Shown piece by piece: positions 8,218-17,011 of a stretch of 64,000 nucleotides of DNA. Position 1 is the stretch's first letter; each line of letters begins with the position of its first letter. The translations under genes and the position numbers were made by a program. This stretch comes from CAZHPR01 sp964534305 (lineage in GTDB: Bacteria > Patescibacteriota > Minisyncoccia > Phycocordibacterales > WO2-35-19), in assembly GCA_964534305.1 (NCBI GenBank), contig CAZHPR010000002.1:40110-104109 (forward strand). Direction: 5' to 3'. The notes beneath the pieces are model-generated. The model did no database searches, was not told the origin of the DNA, and saw only the letters and a program-made list of their open reading frames with translations.

Positions 8218-8475
8218 ATGGACCAAGAGATGAAAGATTTGAAAGAGATGCTCCGCAAGAACCTTGAGCTCTCTGCTGAGAACAATAAGATGCTTCACTC
8301 TATCAAGCGAGGCATATTGCTTTCTAGGATAATGCGAATTGTATACTGGGTTATAATCCTTGGCGTTGGTGTTGGTATCTACTATTACATAGAACCTTAC
8401 GTAGATAGCGCTATAGGCGCTTACGGAGATGTAAAAGGGGACCTCCAAGGCTTCAAAGAAGTCTTCACACAATAA
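8218..8475 (+). CDS. Small single-helix membrane protein
   Basis: The 85-residue protein has a charged N-terminal helix rich in Glu/Lys/Leu (residues 1-30), a short basic stretch, one membrane segment (IVYWVIILGVGVGIYYYI), and a C-terminal tail of about 25 residues. No family was recognised. It lies 13 bp after the glutaredoxin gene and points toward the tRNA-Phe gene on the other strand. Confidence 0.7.
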   Translation: MDQEMKDLKEMLRKNLELSAENNKMLHSIKRGILLSRIMRIVYWVIILGVGVGIYYYIEPYVDSAIGAYGDVKGDLQGFKEVFTQ

Positions 8476-8481
8476 GTTGTT

Positions 8482-8558
8482 TGGTGCTGAGAGCCGGGTT
8501 CGAACCGGCGACCCTTCCCTCTTCAGGGGAATGCTCTACCAACTGAGCTATCTCAGCA
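8482..8558 (-). tRNA. tRNA-Phe (GAA)
   Basis: The reverse complement folds into a full cloverleaf: acceptor TGCTGAG/CTCAGCA, D arm AGCTCAGTTGGTAGAGC, anticodon loop CTGAAGA, and T arm GCCGGTTCGAACCCGGC. The gene encodes its own CCA, unlike the other tRNAs here. Confidence 0.97.
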
Positions 8559-8598
8559 TTTTTGGTGTAGATAATTATACACAAAAATATAAAATTTC

Positions 8599-9054
8599 CT
8601 AATTACCCCTTACTTTTAAGCGGGTGGAGCGGTTTTTGTCTAGTTTTGGAAGACGGATTATGAGAAGACCATGCTTTTCTATCGCTTCTGAAGCATCTAC
8701 GTCTATTTCTTGTGGAAGTACAATTGTCCTCGAGAAACTACCCCAGTACAACTCTCGATGGAAGTAATCCTCATCGCTTATCGTCTTTTCATTCTCTCTT
8801 TTGCCTTTGATCGTTACCATATCTCTTGAGATAGAAACATCTAGGTCTTCTGGCTTTACTCCCGATACCATGGTCTTTATAATTATTTCGTTTTGATTTT
8901 GGTATACGTCAACAGAGAGCTCACCCTCTTCTGGGGCCATCCAATCATCTTCTCTTGGGTTTGTGTTGTTGTTTTGAAAGCTTACCTCAGTCTCTACTTC
9001 TTCCGGTATTGTTATTGAGCCGGTTAGTCTTTCAAAAAAAGATCTTTTTGCCAT
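8599..9054 (-). CDS. Hsp20/alpha-crystallin small heat-shock protein
   Basis: This is a 151-residue ATP-independent holdase. The alpha-crystallin domain runs from about residue 45 (ELSVDVYQNQNEIIIKTMVSG) to the conserved end HGLLIIRLPK, with the FSRTIVLPQEIDVD strand between. The N-terminal arm is short and acidic. It is the last gene of a valS-prsW-hsp20 run on the minus strand. Confidence 0.93.
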   Translation of the reverse strand: MAKRSFFERLTGSITIPEEVETEVSFQNNNTNPREDDWMAPEEGELSVDVYQNQNEIIIKTMVSGVKPEDLDVSISRDMVTIKGKRENEKTISDEDYFHRELYWGSFSRTIVLPQEIDVDASEAIEKHGLLIIRLPKLDKNRSTRLKVRGN

Positions 9055-9064
9055 TTTTTTATAT

Positions 9065-9751
9065 TTATATATGAGTCTTTTTTACCTTCTCTATTGCGAC
9101 GATAATAAATGTTACAACTATCCACACACCAGAGAAAACAAAAAATATCTTATCGCCACTTTCAATTATAAGTAAATTGAAGATTGTGTGCAATATGATT
9201 GATGTAGATATTCCTACAAAAATAAACAGGTTTTTTACGGTTCTGCTTAGGTAAAATGATAGTCCGTACATTATACCTATTGTCGCAGAAGAGGCTGTGT
9301 GTAGAAGCGTCGCACCCAAAAATCTCATATTGCCGGTTATTACACTCTCAGCGAAGTGCCCTCCACTGATCAAGTTTGATAAGAAAAGAGAGTTTTCTAA
9401 AGCGGAAAATCCAAGGGCAACTGTTATCATATAAATTACCGCATCTATCGGTTCGTCATTTTCGCGCATTCTTAGGGCCAGTATGTATGCGGCTCCAAAT
9501 TTGAAAAGTTCTTCTACGGTAGACCAATAAAATATCGTCAGAGTGTTTATTTCTCCACCCTGCAAAGAAAACAAAATTTTTTCTATCGGTAATACAAGGA
9601 TTACTGCCAAAGCACCACCAAAAAATGTAAGAGCCAGTCTCCATCTAGGTTCTGGGTGCAGCTTGTCTTCTCTGGTCCAAAACCATAGCCAGAGAAGCGC
9701 AGGCATAATGCCTCCGAGTAAAGATAGAAATATTGTCAAAGAAGCATTCAT
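9065..9751 (-). CDS. PrsW family intramembrane metalloprotease
   Basis: The 228-residue polytopic protein carries the family's membrane motifs: EELFKF (EExxK) at about residue 85, the DAVIYMITVALGFSALEN segment, and a later LLHTASSATIG histidine. PrsW in Bacillus cleaves the anti-sigma factor RsiW; the target here is unknown. The start lies 9 bases after the ValRS stop region on the same strand, so the two are probably co-transcribed. Confidence 0.85.
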   Translation of the reverse strand: MNASLTIFLSLLGGIMPALLWLWFWTREDKLHPEPRWRLALTFFGGALAVILVLPIEKILFSLQGGEINTLTIFYWSTVEELFKFGAAYILALRMRENDEPIDAVIYMITVALGFSALENSLFLSNLISGGHFAESVITGNMRFLGATLLHTASSATIGIMYGLSFYLSRTVKNLFIFVGISTSIILHTIFNLLIIESGDKIFFVFSGVWIVVTFIIVAIEKVKKTHI

Positions 9752-9759
9752 TTATATTT

Positions 9760-11973
9760 TTAATATTTTGGCCAAGATTCGATCATCAATAATTTTTTGT
9801 TATTAACCAAGATTTGCCATAACTTTTCTGTAATAAACGGCATAAATGGGTGAAGTATTTTTAGTTGTTCTTTAAGTAAAAATAATAACATATTTTTTCT
9901 TGAAGACGATTTTTGTTCTGATTCTTTAAAAATAGTTTTACTTTCTTCTATAATAATGTCCGCAAAAGTATGCCAAGCGTAGTGATAGATTTTTTCGGCT
10001 GCAAGATAAAACCTAAAATTATCCATATCAGAAGTTATATCCTTGGCGATATTTTCAAACTCAGCTACCAGTTTCTTGTCTGTTTCTTCTGTTACCTTTT
10101 CTTTATCACCGTCTATCCCTTCGGTATTTTCAACTACAAATCTGGATATATTCCAAAGCTTGTTTGCGAAGTGTTTGTAAGCTTTGAATTTGTCCTCTGA
10201 AATTTTGCTATCATTCCCCGGTCCAGTGCCTACTATCATAGCCATACGTAGTGCGTCTGCGCCATACTTTTCTACTATCTCAACCGGATCTACGTTGTTT
10301 CCTAGGGACTTGCTTATTTTTCTCCCTTGATTATCCCTTACTAATCCATGGAGATAGACCTTACCAAAAGGTACTTCTCCTGTGAGGTAGGTGGACATTA
10401 GGATCATCCTGGCTACCCAGAAGAAAAGTATGTCGTAGCCAGTCTCTAAAACAGTAGTAGGGTGATAATTTTTTAGATCGTCTGTTTTTTCTGGCCAACC
10501 CAGAGTAGAGAACGTCCAAAGACCTGATGAGAACCAAGTATCTAGTGTATCACTGTCTTGTAACCAACCCTGGCCTTCTGGCGCTTCAACGCCAACGTAA
10601 GTCTCCTCACTCTCTGTTGTAGATGGATCGGATCGGTACCAAACAGGAATTCTGTGGCCGTACCATATTTGTCTACTTATACACCAGTCTCGAAGGTTGT
10701 TTATCCAATTTGTGTAAACTCGTTCAAATCTTTCTGGGATTATTTCAATATTTTTATTCTGAACAACAGAAAGCATTAATTTTTTTAGTGTAACCTTTTC
10801 TCCTTTTTTTATGCCTGGCAACGTATCAAACTGGTATTCAAATTCCTTGTTTACATTTACAAACCATTGCAACTTTGGAAGCGGCTCCACGATACCTCCT
10901 GTACGTTCTGCTGTTGATATATTTTGGACGATTTCCTCTTCTTTTAACAACAGACCTTCTTTTTTAAGCCAATCTACTATTATTTCTCTAGCCTCCAAAA
11001 CTTTTTTGTTTGAAAGTAGTGGAGAGTCAACTGACATTTTGGCGTATTCATTTATAACTGGTTTAATATCTAAGTTATGCCTCTCTGAAATCTCCCAATC
11101 TATTGCGCTATGAGCGGGGGTTACACCGAGTGCTCCTGTTCCAAATTCTGGATCTACCGATGAATCAGCGATTATCTTGATAGACAATCTTTCTCCAGCA
11201 AAATTTTCAATGTTGAATATTTTACCGATATATTCTTTGTAGCGTGAGTCTTCGGGGTGTACGGCAACTGCTGTATCACCAACTTTTGTTTCTGGTCTTG
11301 TGGTAGAGATATAGATAGGAAAATCTTTCGAATATTTAAATGTGTATAGCACCGCTTTTCTTTCTTCGTAAACAATCTCATCATCTGATATTGTCGTTTG
11401 TCCCTTTGGGTCCCAGTTAACTATCCTATGACCACGATAAATTATTCCATCGTCGTACATCCTCTTAAATGCAGTTTTTACGGCCAGATTCCTTTTTTCA
11501 TCAAGAGTAAATGCTTCTCTAGACCAATCTAGGGAGCTACCAATCCTCTTCGTTTGGTCTACTATTATGTCGTGACTATTCTTTGCAAAATCTTGAATTC
11601 TTTTTAAAAATTCTTCTCTTCCTAGGTCATGCCTGTTTTTACCTTCTTCTTTTTGAATTATTTTTTCTACCTTTGACTGGGTGGCTATCGCAGCGTGGTC
11701 AGTTCCAGGGATCCAAAGTGTTTTTTTACCAAGCATCCTATTGTATCTAACCATGATGTCCTCAATGGTCAACATAAAGGCACTACCCATATGAAGGTTG
11801 CCGGTGACATTTGGTGGGGGAAGAACGATAGAGAAAAATTCAGAATCCTTATTTGTGACACCTTTTTCTATACAAATATCAGGGTTAAAAAAGCCACTTT
11901 CCTCCCAGGTCTTGTAAATACTAGACTCTGTTGACTTTGGGTCGTATGGTTTTTTCAGCTCATCATTCATCAT
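9760..11973 (-). CDS. valS: Valine--tRNA ligase
   Basis: The 737-residue class I synthetase charges tRNA-Val. The HIGH-type motif is in PPPNVTGNLHMGSA, the KMSKS-type motif is KISKSLGNNVDP, and the editing domain region contains STTRPETKVGDTAVAVHPED. The anticodon domain is present, but the protein stops at MIESWPKY and lacks the C-terminal coiled coil of the 880-950-residue enzymes. A TATTAT box ends eight bases before the ATG, consistent with a leaderless start. Confidence 0.97.
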   Translation of the reverse strand: MMNDELKKPYDPKSTESSIYKTWEESGFFNPDICIEKGVTNKDSEFFSIVLPPPNVTGNLHMGSAFMLTIEDIMVRYNRMLGKKTLWIPGTDHAAIATQSKVEKIIQKEEGKNRHDLGREEFLKRIQDFAKNSHDIIVDQTKRIGSSLDWSREAFTLDEKRNLAVKTAFKRMYDDGIIYRGHRIVNWDPKGQTTISDDEIVYEERKAVLYTFKYSKDFPIYISTTRPETKVGDTAVAVHPEDSRYKEYIGKIFNIENFAGERLSIKIIADSSVDPEFGTGALGVTPAHSAIDWEISERHNLDIKPVINEYAKMSVDSPLLSNKKVLEAREIIVDWLKKEGLLLKEEEIVQNISTAERTGGIVEPLPKLQWFVNVNKEFEYQFDTLPGIKKGEKVTLKKLMLSVVQNKNIEIIPERFERVYTNWINNLRDWCISRQIWYGHRIPVWYRSDPSTTESEETYVGVEAPEGQGWLQDSDTLDTWFSSGLWTFSTLGWPEKTDDLKNYHPTTVLETGYDILFFWVARMILMSTYLTGEVPFGKVYLHGLVRDNQGRKISKSLGNNVDPVEIVEKYGADALRMAMIVGTGPGNDSKISEDKFKAYKHFANKLWNISRFVVENTEGIDGDKEKVTEETDKKLVAEFENIAKDITSDMDNFRFYLAAEKIYHYAWHTFADIIIEESKTIFKESEQKSSSRKNMLLFLLKEQLKILHPFMPFITEKLWQILVNNKKLLMIESWPKY

Positions 11974-12024
11974 TTATAAAAATAATACCCTAAAATTAGT
12001 AAATCTAGAAATCAAACAAATTGT

Positions 12025-12117
12025 AAAGGACAAAATATACTATAATCCGAGATCTATTTTTGTCCTTTATGGTCTTATACAATATTTTAAACAAAAAAAA
12101 GACATATAAAGGACAAA
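12025..12117. promoter_or_regulatory. Three AAAGGACAAA boxes between divergent genes
   Basis: AAAGGACAAA occurs at 12025-12034, inverted at 12058-12067 and again direct at 12108-12117. The latter two extend to a perfect 12-bp inverted repeat TTTGTCCTTTAT/ATAAAGGACAAA, with further GTCTT/AAGAC pairing inside, so the RNA or DNA could form a long hairpin. A plus-strand TATAAT lies at 12041-12046. The region separates valS from the surface protein gene and may be operator DNA or a leader hairpin. Confidence 0.6.
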
Positions 12118-12236
12118 TACTAAAAAACCTTTAAAATAAAGCTTTTTTGACCTATAAAACCTTGACATTCTCATTAAAATATGAGAAGCTTTGGTCGTCA
12201 AGTTTAATAAAAATCATACAGAATAAAACAAATTCT

Positions 12237-15200
12237 ATGGAAAATAATATGAATATGAAAAAAATATTGAATTCCGCGCTTTCATTAGTGTTTATTTTTG
12301 TAATGATTTTTTCTAATTTTGCTGCTTTGCCTGTAAAGGTATCTGCTGAAGATGAAGCCTTTGTCCAAGAAAATATGTTTTTTGGAGCACAGGAAGAAAG
12401 CAATACTGAAGTCGTTGTTAACAACAATAATACAGAAAGTGCCGGTGATTTGACTACTGATTTATCTGTTGCAGATCAGACAAGTGGGGCAGCTGAACAG
12501 ACAGAGACTATCTCCACAGAAGAAGTGAATAGTAATGTAAACTTTTCTACATCAGAAACAGAGCAAAGATCTTCACAAGAAAATTTGTTTTCTACCTCTT
12601 CGTCTGGCGCTGATAATAATCAATCACTTCTTTCTATAGATAAGTTTGTTAAAAATGTTACAGATAGTACAGATTATTCAAAACAAGTAGACGCAAACTT
12701 TGATGAAATAGTTAGATTTAAATTAGTTATCACTAATATTGGAACAGCCAATCTTAGTGATTTGTATGTTTCTGATACTTTGCCAGAGAAACTTTCTTAT
12801 GTAGATGGTAGTCTATCTGTCCCAGAGCCTGTATATGGAGGCAATATATTTTCTACTCAAGGGCTCAATGTTCACGACCTAAATCCTGGACAATCTATCA
12901 CTATAACTTTTGATGCTAAAGTTTCTGGATCAAGCAGTTTTGGTTTTGGCGAGACCATACTTACCAATAATGCTAGTTCGGTTGAAATAGGTGGTACGCC
13001 TGCAAGTCCAGACACTGATTCTGCATCCGTTAGAGTTTTTAAGCAGCAAGAGACCACTCCGCCTCCAGTTAATGTTTGTAATGAAATAAAAGATAAAACT
13101 GGTTGGTATGGAAAATACTATGACTACAACTCTAGTCATCCAAATATGGAGGAGGTTACTTCTACCTGGAATACCTACTATGGGGACCCACTAAGCAATG
13201 ATGTTGCTTGGACAGCAGATTGGTATGACTCAAAATATTTTAAACTTGGTAGGGTAGATAGCAATCTTATTTTTAATAACAACTTTTTCCCTCTAGATTC
13301 TGTTTCTGGTGCAGAGATTATAAACGGACACAACTACCACTTCGGTGTTCACTGGAAGGCTGTTGTGACAGCATCAAGTTCAGCTAATTATGGATTTAGG
13401 ATTGATTCTGACGATGATGCTTGGGTTTATGTTGATGGTGATTTGATAAAAGATAACAGAGGGGTACACCCAGTGTTGTCCAAGACCGGTTCAGTTTATT
13501 TAACAAAGGGTGATCATATTGTAGATATTTTCTTTGCTGAGAGACACACAACACATTCAAATATGTACTTCAAGTTTAATGATACATCTCTAGTCATAAA
13601 ACCTTTTGTTGATGGATGTACTTCAGTAAATACTCCACCGGTTATAACTCTAATCGGTAACAACCCACTATTTCTAACAGTTGGTGATATATTCGTTGAT
13701 CCAGGGGCAACATCTACCGATGCACAAGACGGAGATCTTACATCAAGCATTGTAAAAACTGGAACAGTTAACACCTCAGCTGTTAGCACAACAACACTAA
13801 CTTATTCAGTTACTGACTCCGGTGGACTCTCTGCTTCTACTACAAGATTGGTAGTGGTTAAGCCAAAGGTTACTCCTCCTGGAAATGGTGGCGGCTCTAC
13901 GAATACTCCACCGGTGATAACTCTAATTGGCAATAATCCTTTGAATATATTTATAGGTAGTACTTTTGTTGACCCGGGCGCAACAGCAACCGACGCACAA
14001 GACGGCAACCTTACTTCAAGCATAATAGTATCTGGTACTGTTGCTACCTCTACACTAGGTACATCAACTCTTACTTACTCTGTCTACGATTCAGGCGGAC
14101 TTGGCGCAACTACTACAAGGGAAGTTGTGGTACTTGCAACAACTACTCCGCCGGTAGTCAAACCACAGTGTTCTGATGGTTTGGATAACGATGGAGATGG
14201 CAAGATTGATTCTCTAGACCCTGGCTGTCATAGCGATGGGAATGTAGAGAATGGTAGTTCTTTTGATCCAAATGACGACAGTGAAGTCGATGTTCCTTCT
14301 AATCCTCCTAGCGATGGTGGTGGTAATGGCGGCGGAGGCGGTGGTGGTAGTTCTTTGAGTGGTAGAAGACGAGACGTAAGCAACCTCTTTGCAAGCGGGG
14401 GCGAGATTCTCGGTGCTTCAAGTTGTTCTTATCTTAGGGATTACCTGAGAATTGATTGGGCTAATGATAGAGTAGAAGTCCTAAAACTTCAGTCTTTCTT
14501 GAATATTTATGATGGAGCAAAATTAAACATGACAGGTGTCTTTGATCAAAACACACTTGTTGCTGTAAATAATTTCCAGAATAAATATGAGAGTGACATA
14601 CTTACTCCTTGGGGGCACGATGCACCTACTGGATTTGTATACATTCTTACTAAGAAAAAGATAAATGAGATTTATTGCAACACTACTTATCCTCTAACTA
14701 GCGAACAAGCAGAGGAGATAAGAGAATTTAGAAGTTTCCTTGACGGTCTAAAGAGTTCTAACCCTGGCGCAACTTATGATGCTGGTGGTATAGGAGGTGA
14801 TCTAGAGGGAGCAATAAAGGGCGTTGTTGTATTAGATCAAAATGGTGAAGTTGTTGATACTGCTACCACAAGTGTAGTAGATCTTGTAAAGGACGATTCA
14901 TTCTCCAGCTCAGTTCTCAGAAACGCTGCAGTTTCTATATTTGCAGTCCCAGATAGTACAACCGAGACACTAAGATGTCTTATCGCTTTCCTCATAATAC
15001 TTCTTGTTATGTATATAGTGTCTGGAATACTTGCAAACGGTACAAGAGAGAGGAGGATAGTATTTTTGATACTTTCTGTTATTGCGATAATTGTCTCTAT
15101 AATTATAAACTTCTATTGTGTCGTCGCGCCGCTACTACTTGCACTTATAATCTCTGCGCTTCTCATAATCTTTGATAATAAAAATGGCGATAGCGGAGAC

Positions 15201-15401
15201 TCTAACCTTGAACAACCAAAGAATACCAATTCTTCAGAGGTAGAAGACAAAGCTCCAGAAAATCTACCTGCGCAGACAGACTTACCAACGAAAGAAGAAG
15301 CTTCTAGTGTTATAGAAATGCCAGGAGAAATAGTTGTTGAGAATGACGAGGAAGAGGTGATAGAACCGTCTACTATAGACTCAGAAAAAACAAACAACTA
15401 A
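12237..15401 (+). CDS. Large multidomain cell-surface protein
   Basis: The protein of about 1,054 residues starts with a signal peptide (MKKILNSALSLVFIFVMIFS...VSAED). Domains, by eye: a Ser/Thr/Asn-rich linker; a DUF11-like repeat ending DLYVSDTLPEKLSYVDGSL (about 140-270); a PA14/fibro-slime domain (about 285-455, with RIDSDDDAWVYVDGDLI); two tandem DUF5011/HYR-like Ig folds each beginning NTPPVITLIGNNPL (about 465-640); a Ca-binding type DGLDNDGDGKIDSLDPGC; a Gly-rich stretch; a peptidoglycan-binding-like domain (about 730-820); three membrane helices near 910-980; and an acidic tail. The start at 12237 was chosen because the signal peptide follows. It probably acts in adhesion or envelope architecture. 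It overlaps tsaD by three bases at the 3' end. Confidence 0.88.
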   Translation: MENNMNMKKILNSALSLVFIFVMIFSNFAALPVKVSAEDEAFVQENMFFGAQEESNTEVVVNNNNTESAGDLTTDLSVADQTSGAAEQTETISTEEVNSNVNFSTSETEQRSSQENLFSTSSSGADNNQSLLSIDKFVKNVTDSTDYSKQVDANFDEIVRFKLVITNIGTANLSDLYVSDTLPEKLSYVDGSLSVPEPVYGGNIFSTQGLNVHDLNPGQSITITFDAKVSGSSSFGFGETILTNNASSVEIGGTPASPDTDSASVRVFKQQETTPPPVNVCNEIKDKTGWYGKYYDYNSSHPNMEEVTSTWNTYYGDPLSNDVAWTADWYDSKYFKLGRVDSNLIFNNNFFPLDSVSGAEIINGHNYHFGVHWKAVVTASSSANYGFRIDSDDDAWVYVDGDLIKDNRGVHPVLSKTGSVYLTKGDHIVDIFFAERHTTHSNMYFKFNDTSLVIKPFVDGCTSVNTPPVITLIGNNPLFLTVGDIFVDPGATSTDAQDGDLTSSIVKTGTVNTSAVSTTTLTYSVTDSGGLSASTTRLVVVKPKVTPPGNGGGSTNTPPVITLIGNNPLNIFIGSTFVDPGATATDAQDGNLTSSIIVSGTVATSTLGTSTLTYSVYDSGGLGATTTREVVVLATTTPPVVKPQCSDGLDNDGDGKIDSLDPGCHSDGNVENGSSFDPNDDSEVDVPSNPPSDGGGNGGGGGGGSSLSGRRRDVSNLFASGGEILGASSCSYLRDYLRIDWANDRVEVLKLQSFLNIYDGAKLNMTGVFDQNTLVAVNNFQNKYESDILTPWGHDAPTGFVYILTKKKINEIYCNTTYPLTSEQAEEIREFRSFLDGLKSSNPGATYDAGGIGGDLEGAIKGVVVLDQNGEVVDTATTSVVDLVKDDSFSSSVLRNAAVSIFAVPDSTTETLRCLIAFLIILLVMYIVSGILANGTRERRIVFLILSVIAIIVSIIINFYCVVAPLLLALIISALLIIFDNKNGDSGDSNLEQPKNTNSSEVEDKAPENLPAQTDLPTKEEASSVIEMPGEIVVENDEEEVIEPSTIDSEKTNN

Positions 15402-16597
15402 ATATCTAGATTGCCGTCCGCCTTTAGTTCATACTCCTTGCTCTCCTTTCTGAGAGAGTCTATATAAGCTGATATCGCTATCATTGTTGCGTTGTCTGTA
15501 GTCAAACTTTTTTCTGGAATATAGACCTTAGGCCATAGAAAACTATTCTCAAGTTCCAAAATTTTCTCTCTTATTAGTTTGTTTGCTATAACTCCTCCTC
15601 CAACGATAATACTTTTTGGAGAGAATTCTTGGATTGCCTTTTTTGTTTTTGAAAGCAAAACCTCAACTACGGCATCTTCGAATTCTCTGGCAATTTCTTT
15701 CTTTTGATTTTCTGATAGTTTTGGTAGATCTTCTTTGGCCCCACCCCCTGCCCCCTCCCCTAAGGGGAGGGGGTTTGGGGGAGGGGATGTGTTATCTTTT
15801 CCTTTGCTTATTAAGTCCCGGATATAATACAAAACAGAAGTTTTAAGACCAGAAAATGAAAAGTTGTAATCTTTTGAGTGAAGCATCGGTCTAGGGAAAT
15901 TCTTTTCTTGTTGGATACCTTCTTTTCTTGCTTCTTCTGCTAGTCTGCTTATCTCTGGCCCTCCTGGATAAGGGAGGTCAAGCATCCTGGCAACCTTATC
16001 AAAAGCTTCTCCTACTGCGTCGTCTAATGTCTCACCAATCTTTTTTTTATCGTGCCAGCTTTCCATGAGTACAAGCTCTGTGTGCCCACCGGAAATAAGT
16101 AGGGCAAGCGCAGGAAACTCAACACCTTGATTCATGATTCTTGATTCATGATTCTGCGCCAGTAGTACTGATGCAATATGTCCTTCCATATGATTTGCAC
16201 CGACAACTTTTACCCCCCAATTTTTACCAAGCTCTTCTGCGAACTTTATACCAGTCCAGAGAGCTGGCTCAAGCCCGGGCCCCACTGTTACCGCGATCAT
16301 GTCAATGGGAAATTTTTTGCCTGGTTTGTTTTTTTCCCATAATTCATAATTCATAATTCCTAATTCATCTTCAAAACCTGCTTCCTTTAGTGCTTCTTCC
16401 AAGACTATAGGTAAGTTTTTCTCATGCTCTCTTTTTGCAAGAGTGGGGAAGACACCGCCATACTCTTTGTGTATGTCTATCTGACTATTTACAGCACTTC
16501 CGAGTAGCTTGAAAGAGAGAGAATTTATGTCTCCTTCTGCTTCTACTATGCTTATTGCTGTTTCGTCACAACTAGTCTCTATCCCAAGTATTCTCAT
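15398..16597 (-). CDS. tsaD: tRNA N6-adenosine threonylcarbamoyltransferase TsaD, with in-frame insertions
   Basis: TsaD transfers threonylcarbamoyl to A37 of ANN-decoding tRNAs. The Kae1/TsaD signatures are present: MRILGIETSCDETAIS, the metal-site HMEGHIASVLL, SGGHTELVL, and GGGVIANKLIR. At about 399 residues it is longer than the usual 340. The excess lies in three low-complexity blocks, near residues 80 (GIMNYELWEKN), 150 (NHESRIMNQG) and 275 (SPPPNPLPLGEGAGGG), each coinciding with a DNA repeat. The start at 16597 fits a TATATT box ending six bases upstream. Confidence 0.95.
   Translation of the reverse strand: MRILGIETSCDETAISIVEAEGDINSLSFKLLGSAVNSQIDIHKEYGGVFPTLAKREHEKNLPIVLEEALKEAGFEDELGIMNYELWEKNKPGKKFPIDMIAVTVGPGLEPALWTGIKFAEELGKNWGVKVVGANHMEGHIASVLLAQNHESRIMNQGVEFPALALLISGGHTELVLMESWHDKKKIGETLDDAVGEAFDKVARMLDLPYPGGPEISRLAEEARKEGIQQEKNFPRPMLHSKDYNFSFSGLKTSVLYYIRDLISKGKDNTSPPPNPLPLGEGAGGGAKEDLPKLSENQKKEIAREFEDAVVEVLLSKTKKAIQEFSPKSIIVGGGVIANKLIREKILELENSFLWPKVYIPEKSLTTDNATMIAISAYIDSLRKESKEYELKADGNLDI
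15736..15792. repeat. In-frame palindromic repeat inside tsaD
   Basis: A CCCCTCCCCTAAGGGGAGGG palindrome continuing into GTTTGGGGGAGGGG encodes the Pro/Gly-rich segment NPLPLGEGAGGG of TsaD. It is of the same type as the units after groEL. Confidence 0.8.
16126..16161. repeat. Short TTGATTCATGATTC repeats inside tsaD
   Basis: TTGATTCATGATTC is repeated almost exactly (16130 and 16141), keeping the tsaD frame open. A related string (ATGATTTGAATCATGAGTC) occurs in the non-coding gap before serS at about 52131. Confidence 0.65.
16330..16367. repeat. ATAATTC repeats inside tsaD
   Basis: ATAATTC recurs as CATAATTCATAATTCATAAT and continues with CCTAATTC. It adds the residues around GIMNYELW to TsaD without breaking the frame. 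Confidence 0.65.
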
Positions 16598-16675
16598 CAC
16601 AACAATATACAACAATATTTTAATTTATCCACTTATTTATATATTATGTAAGTTAGCCTTTGTTATAATATAAAA

Positions 16676-16785
16676 ATCGCCCATGCAAGGAGGCACTTCG
16701 CGTCTAGAGCTAAACAGGTGGCTGAATAGCAATAGCCGGAGTGCCTCGCAAAATCCAAGCTCCTTTATGAGGAGCTTTCTGTAAA
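16676..16785 (+). ncRNA. Putative small structured RNA, about 105 nt
   Basis: An extended -10 TGTTATAAT (hexamer 16664-16669) precedes a transcript with a closing stem GGCACT/AGTGCC, an inner GGCT/AGCC hairpin, and a terminator hairpin AGCTCC/GGAGCT (16757-16780) with a short T run. No ORF of useful size is present. I tested it against the SRP core (GGAA tetraloop with AGCAG) and it does not fit. Confidence 0.5.
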
Positions 16786-16809
16786 ATAAAATAATTGAAA
16801 GACCCCGCG

Positions 16810-16977
16810 CTACTCACAGCGCAGGGCCTGTCTTGTCTTGGAGATCATAAGCAAGACCAACCCTCCTACCATCAAAAGAGAGATCAGGATGGTGAGTCCT
16901 GCCTTGAATATGACTTCTGCTACCGGCATCGTGTACTTTGAGATGCCGTCGTACGAAGAACAGTCCAGGTTTTCCAT
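16810..16977 (-). CDS. Small membrane protein, 55 aa
   Basis: A reverse-strand ORF starts at the ATG at 16977, behind a clear Shine-Dalgarno GGAGGCGGAC. The product has a polar start (MENLDCSSYDGISKYTMP), one hydrophobic helix (AGLTILISLLMVGGLVLLMI) and a basic end. A GC-rich hairpin overlapping the stop (16801-16828) looks like its terminator. No family was recognised. It belongs to the GC-richer, SD-led class of small genes in this window. Confidence 0.65.
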   Translation of the reverse strand: MENLDCSSYDGISKYTMPVAEVIFKAGLTILISLLMVGGLVLLMISKTRQALRCE

Positions 16978-17011
16978 GTCCGCCTCCTTTTTTAATATAT
17001 CATAAAATTCT

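Noticed and set aside
16676..16785. SRP (4.5S) RNA
   Set aside because: The GGAA tetraloop and the AGCAG internal-loop strand of helix 8 are missing.
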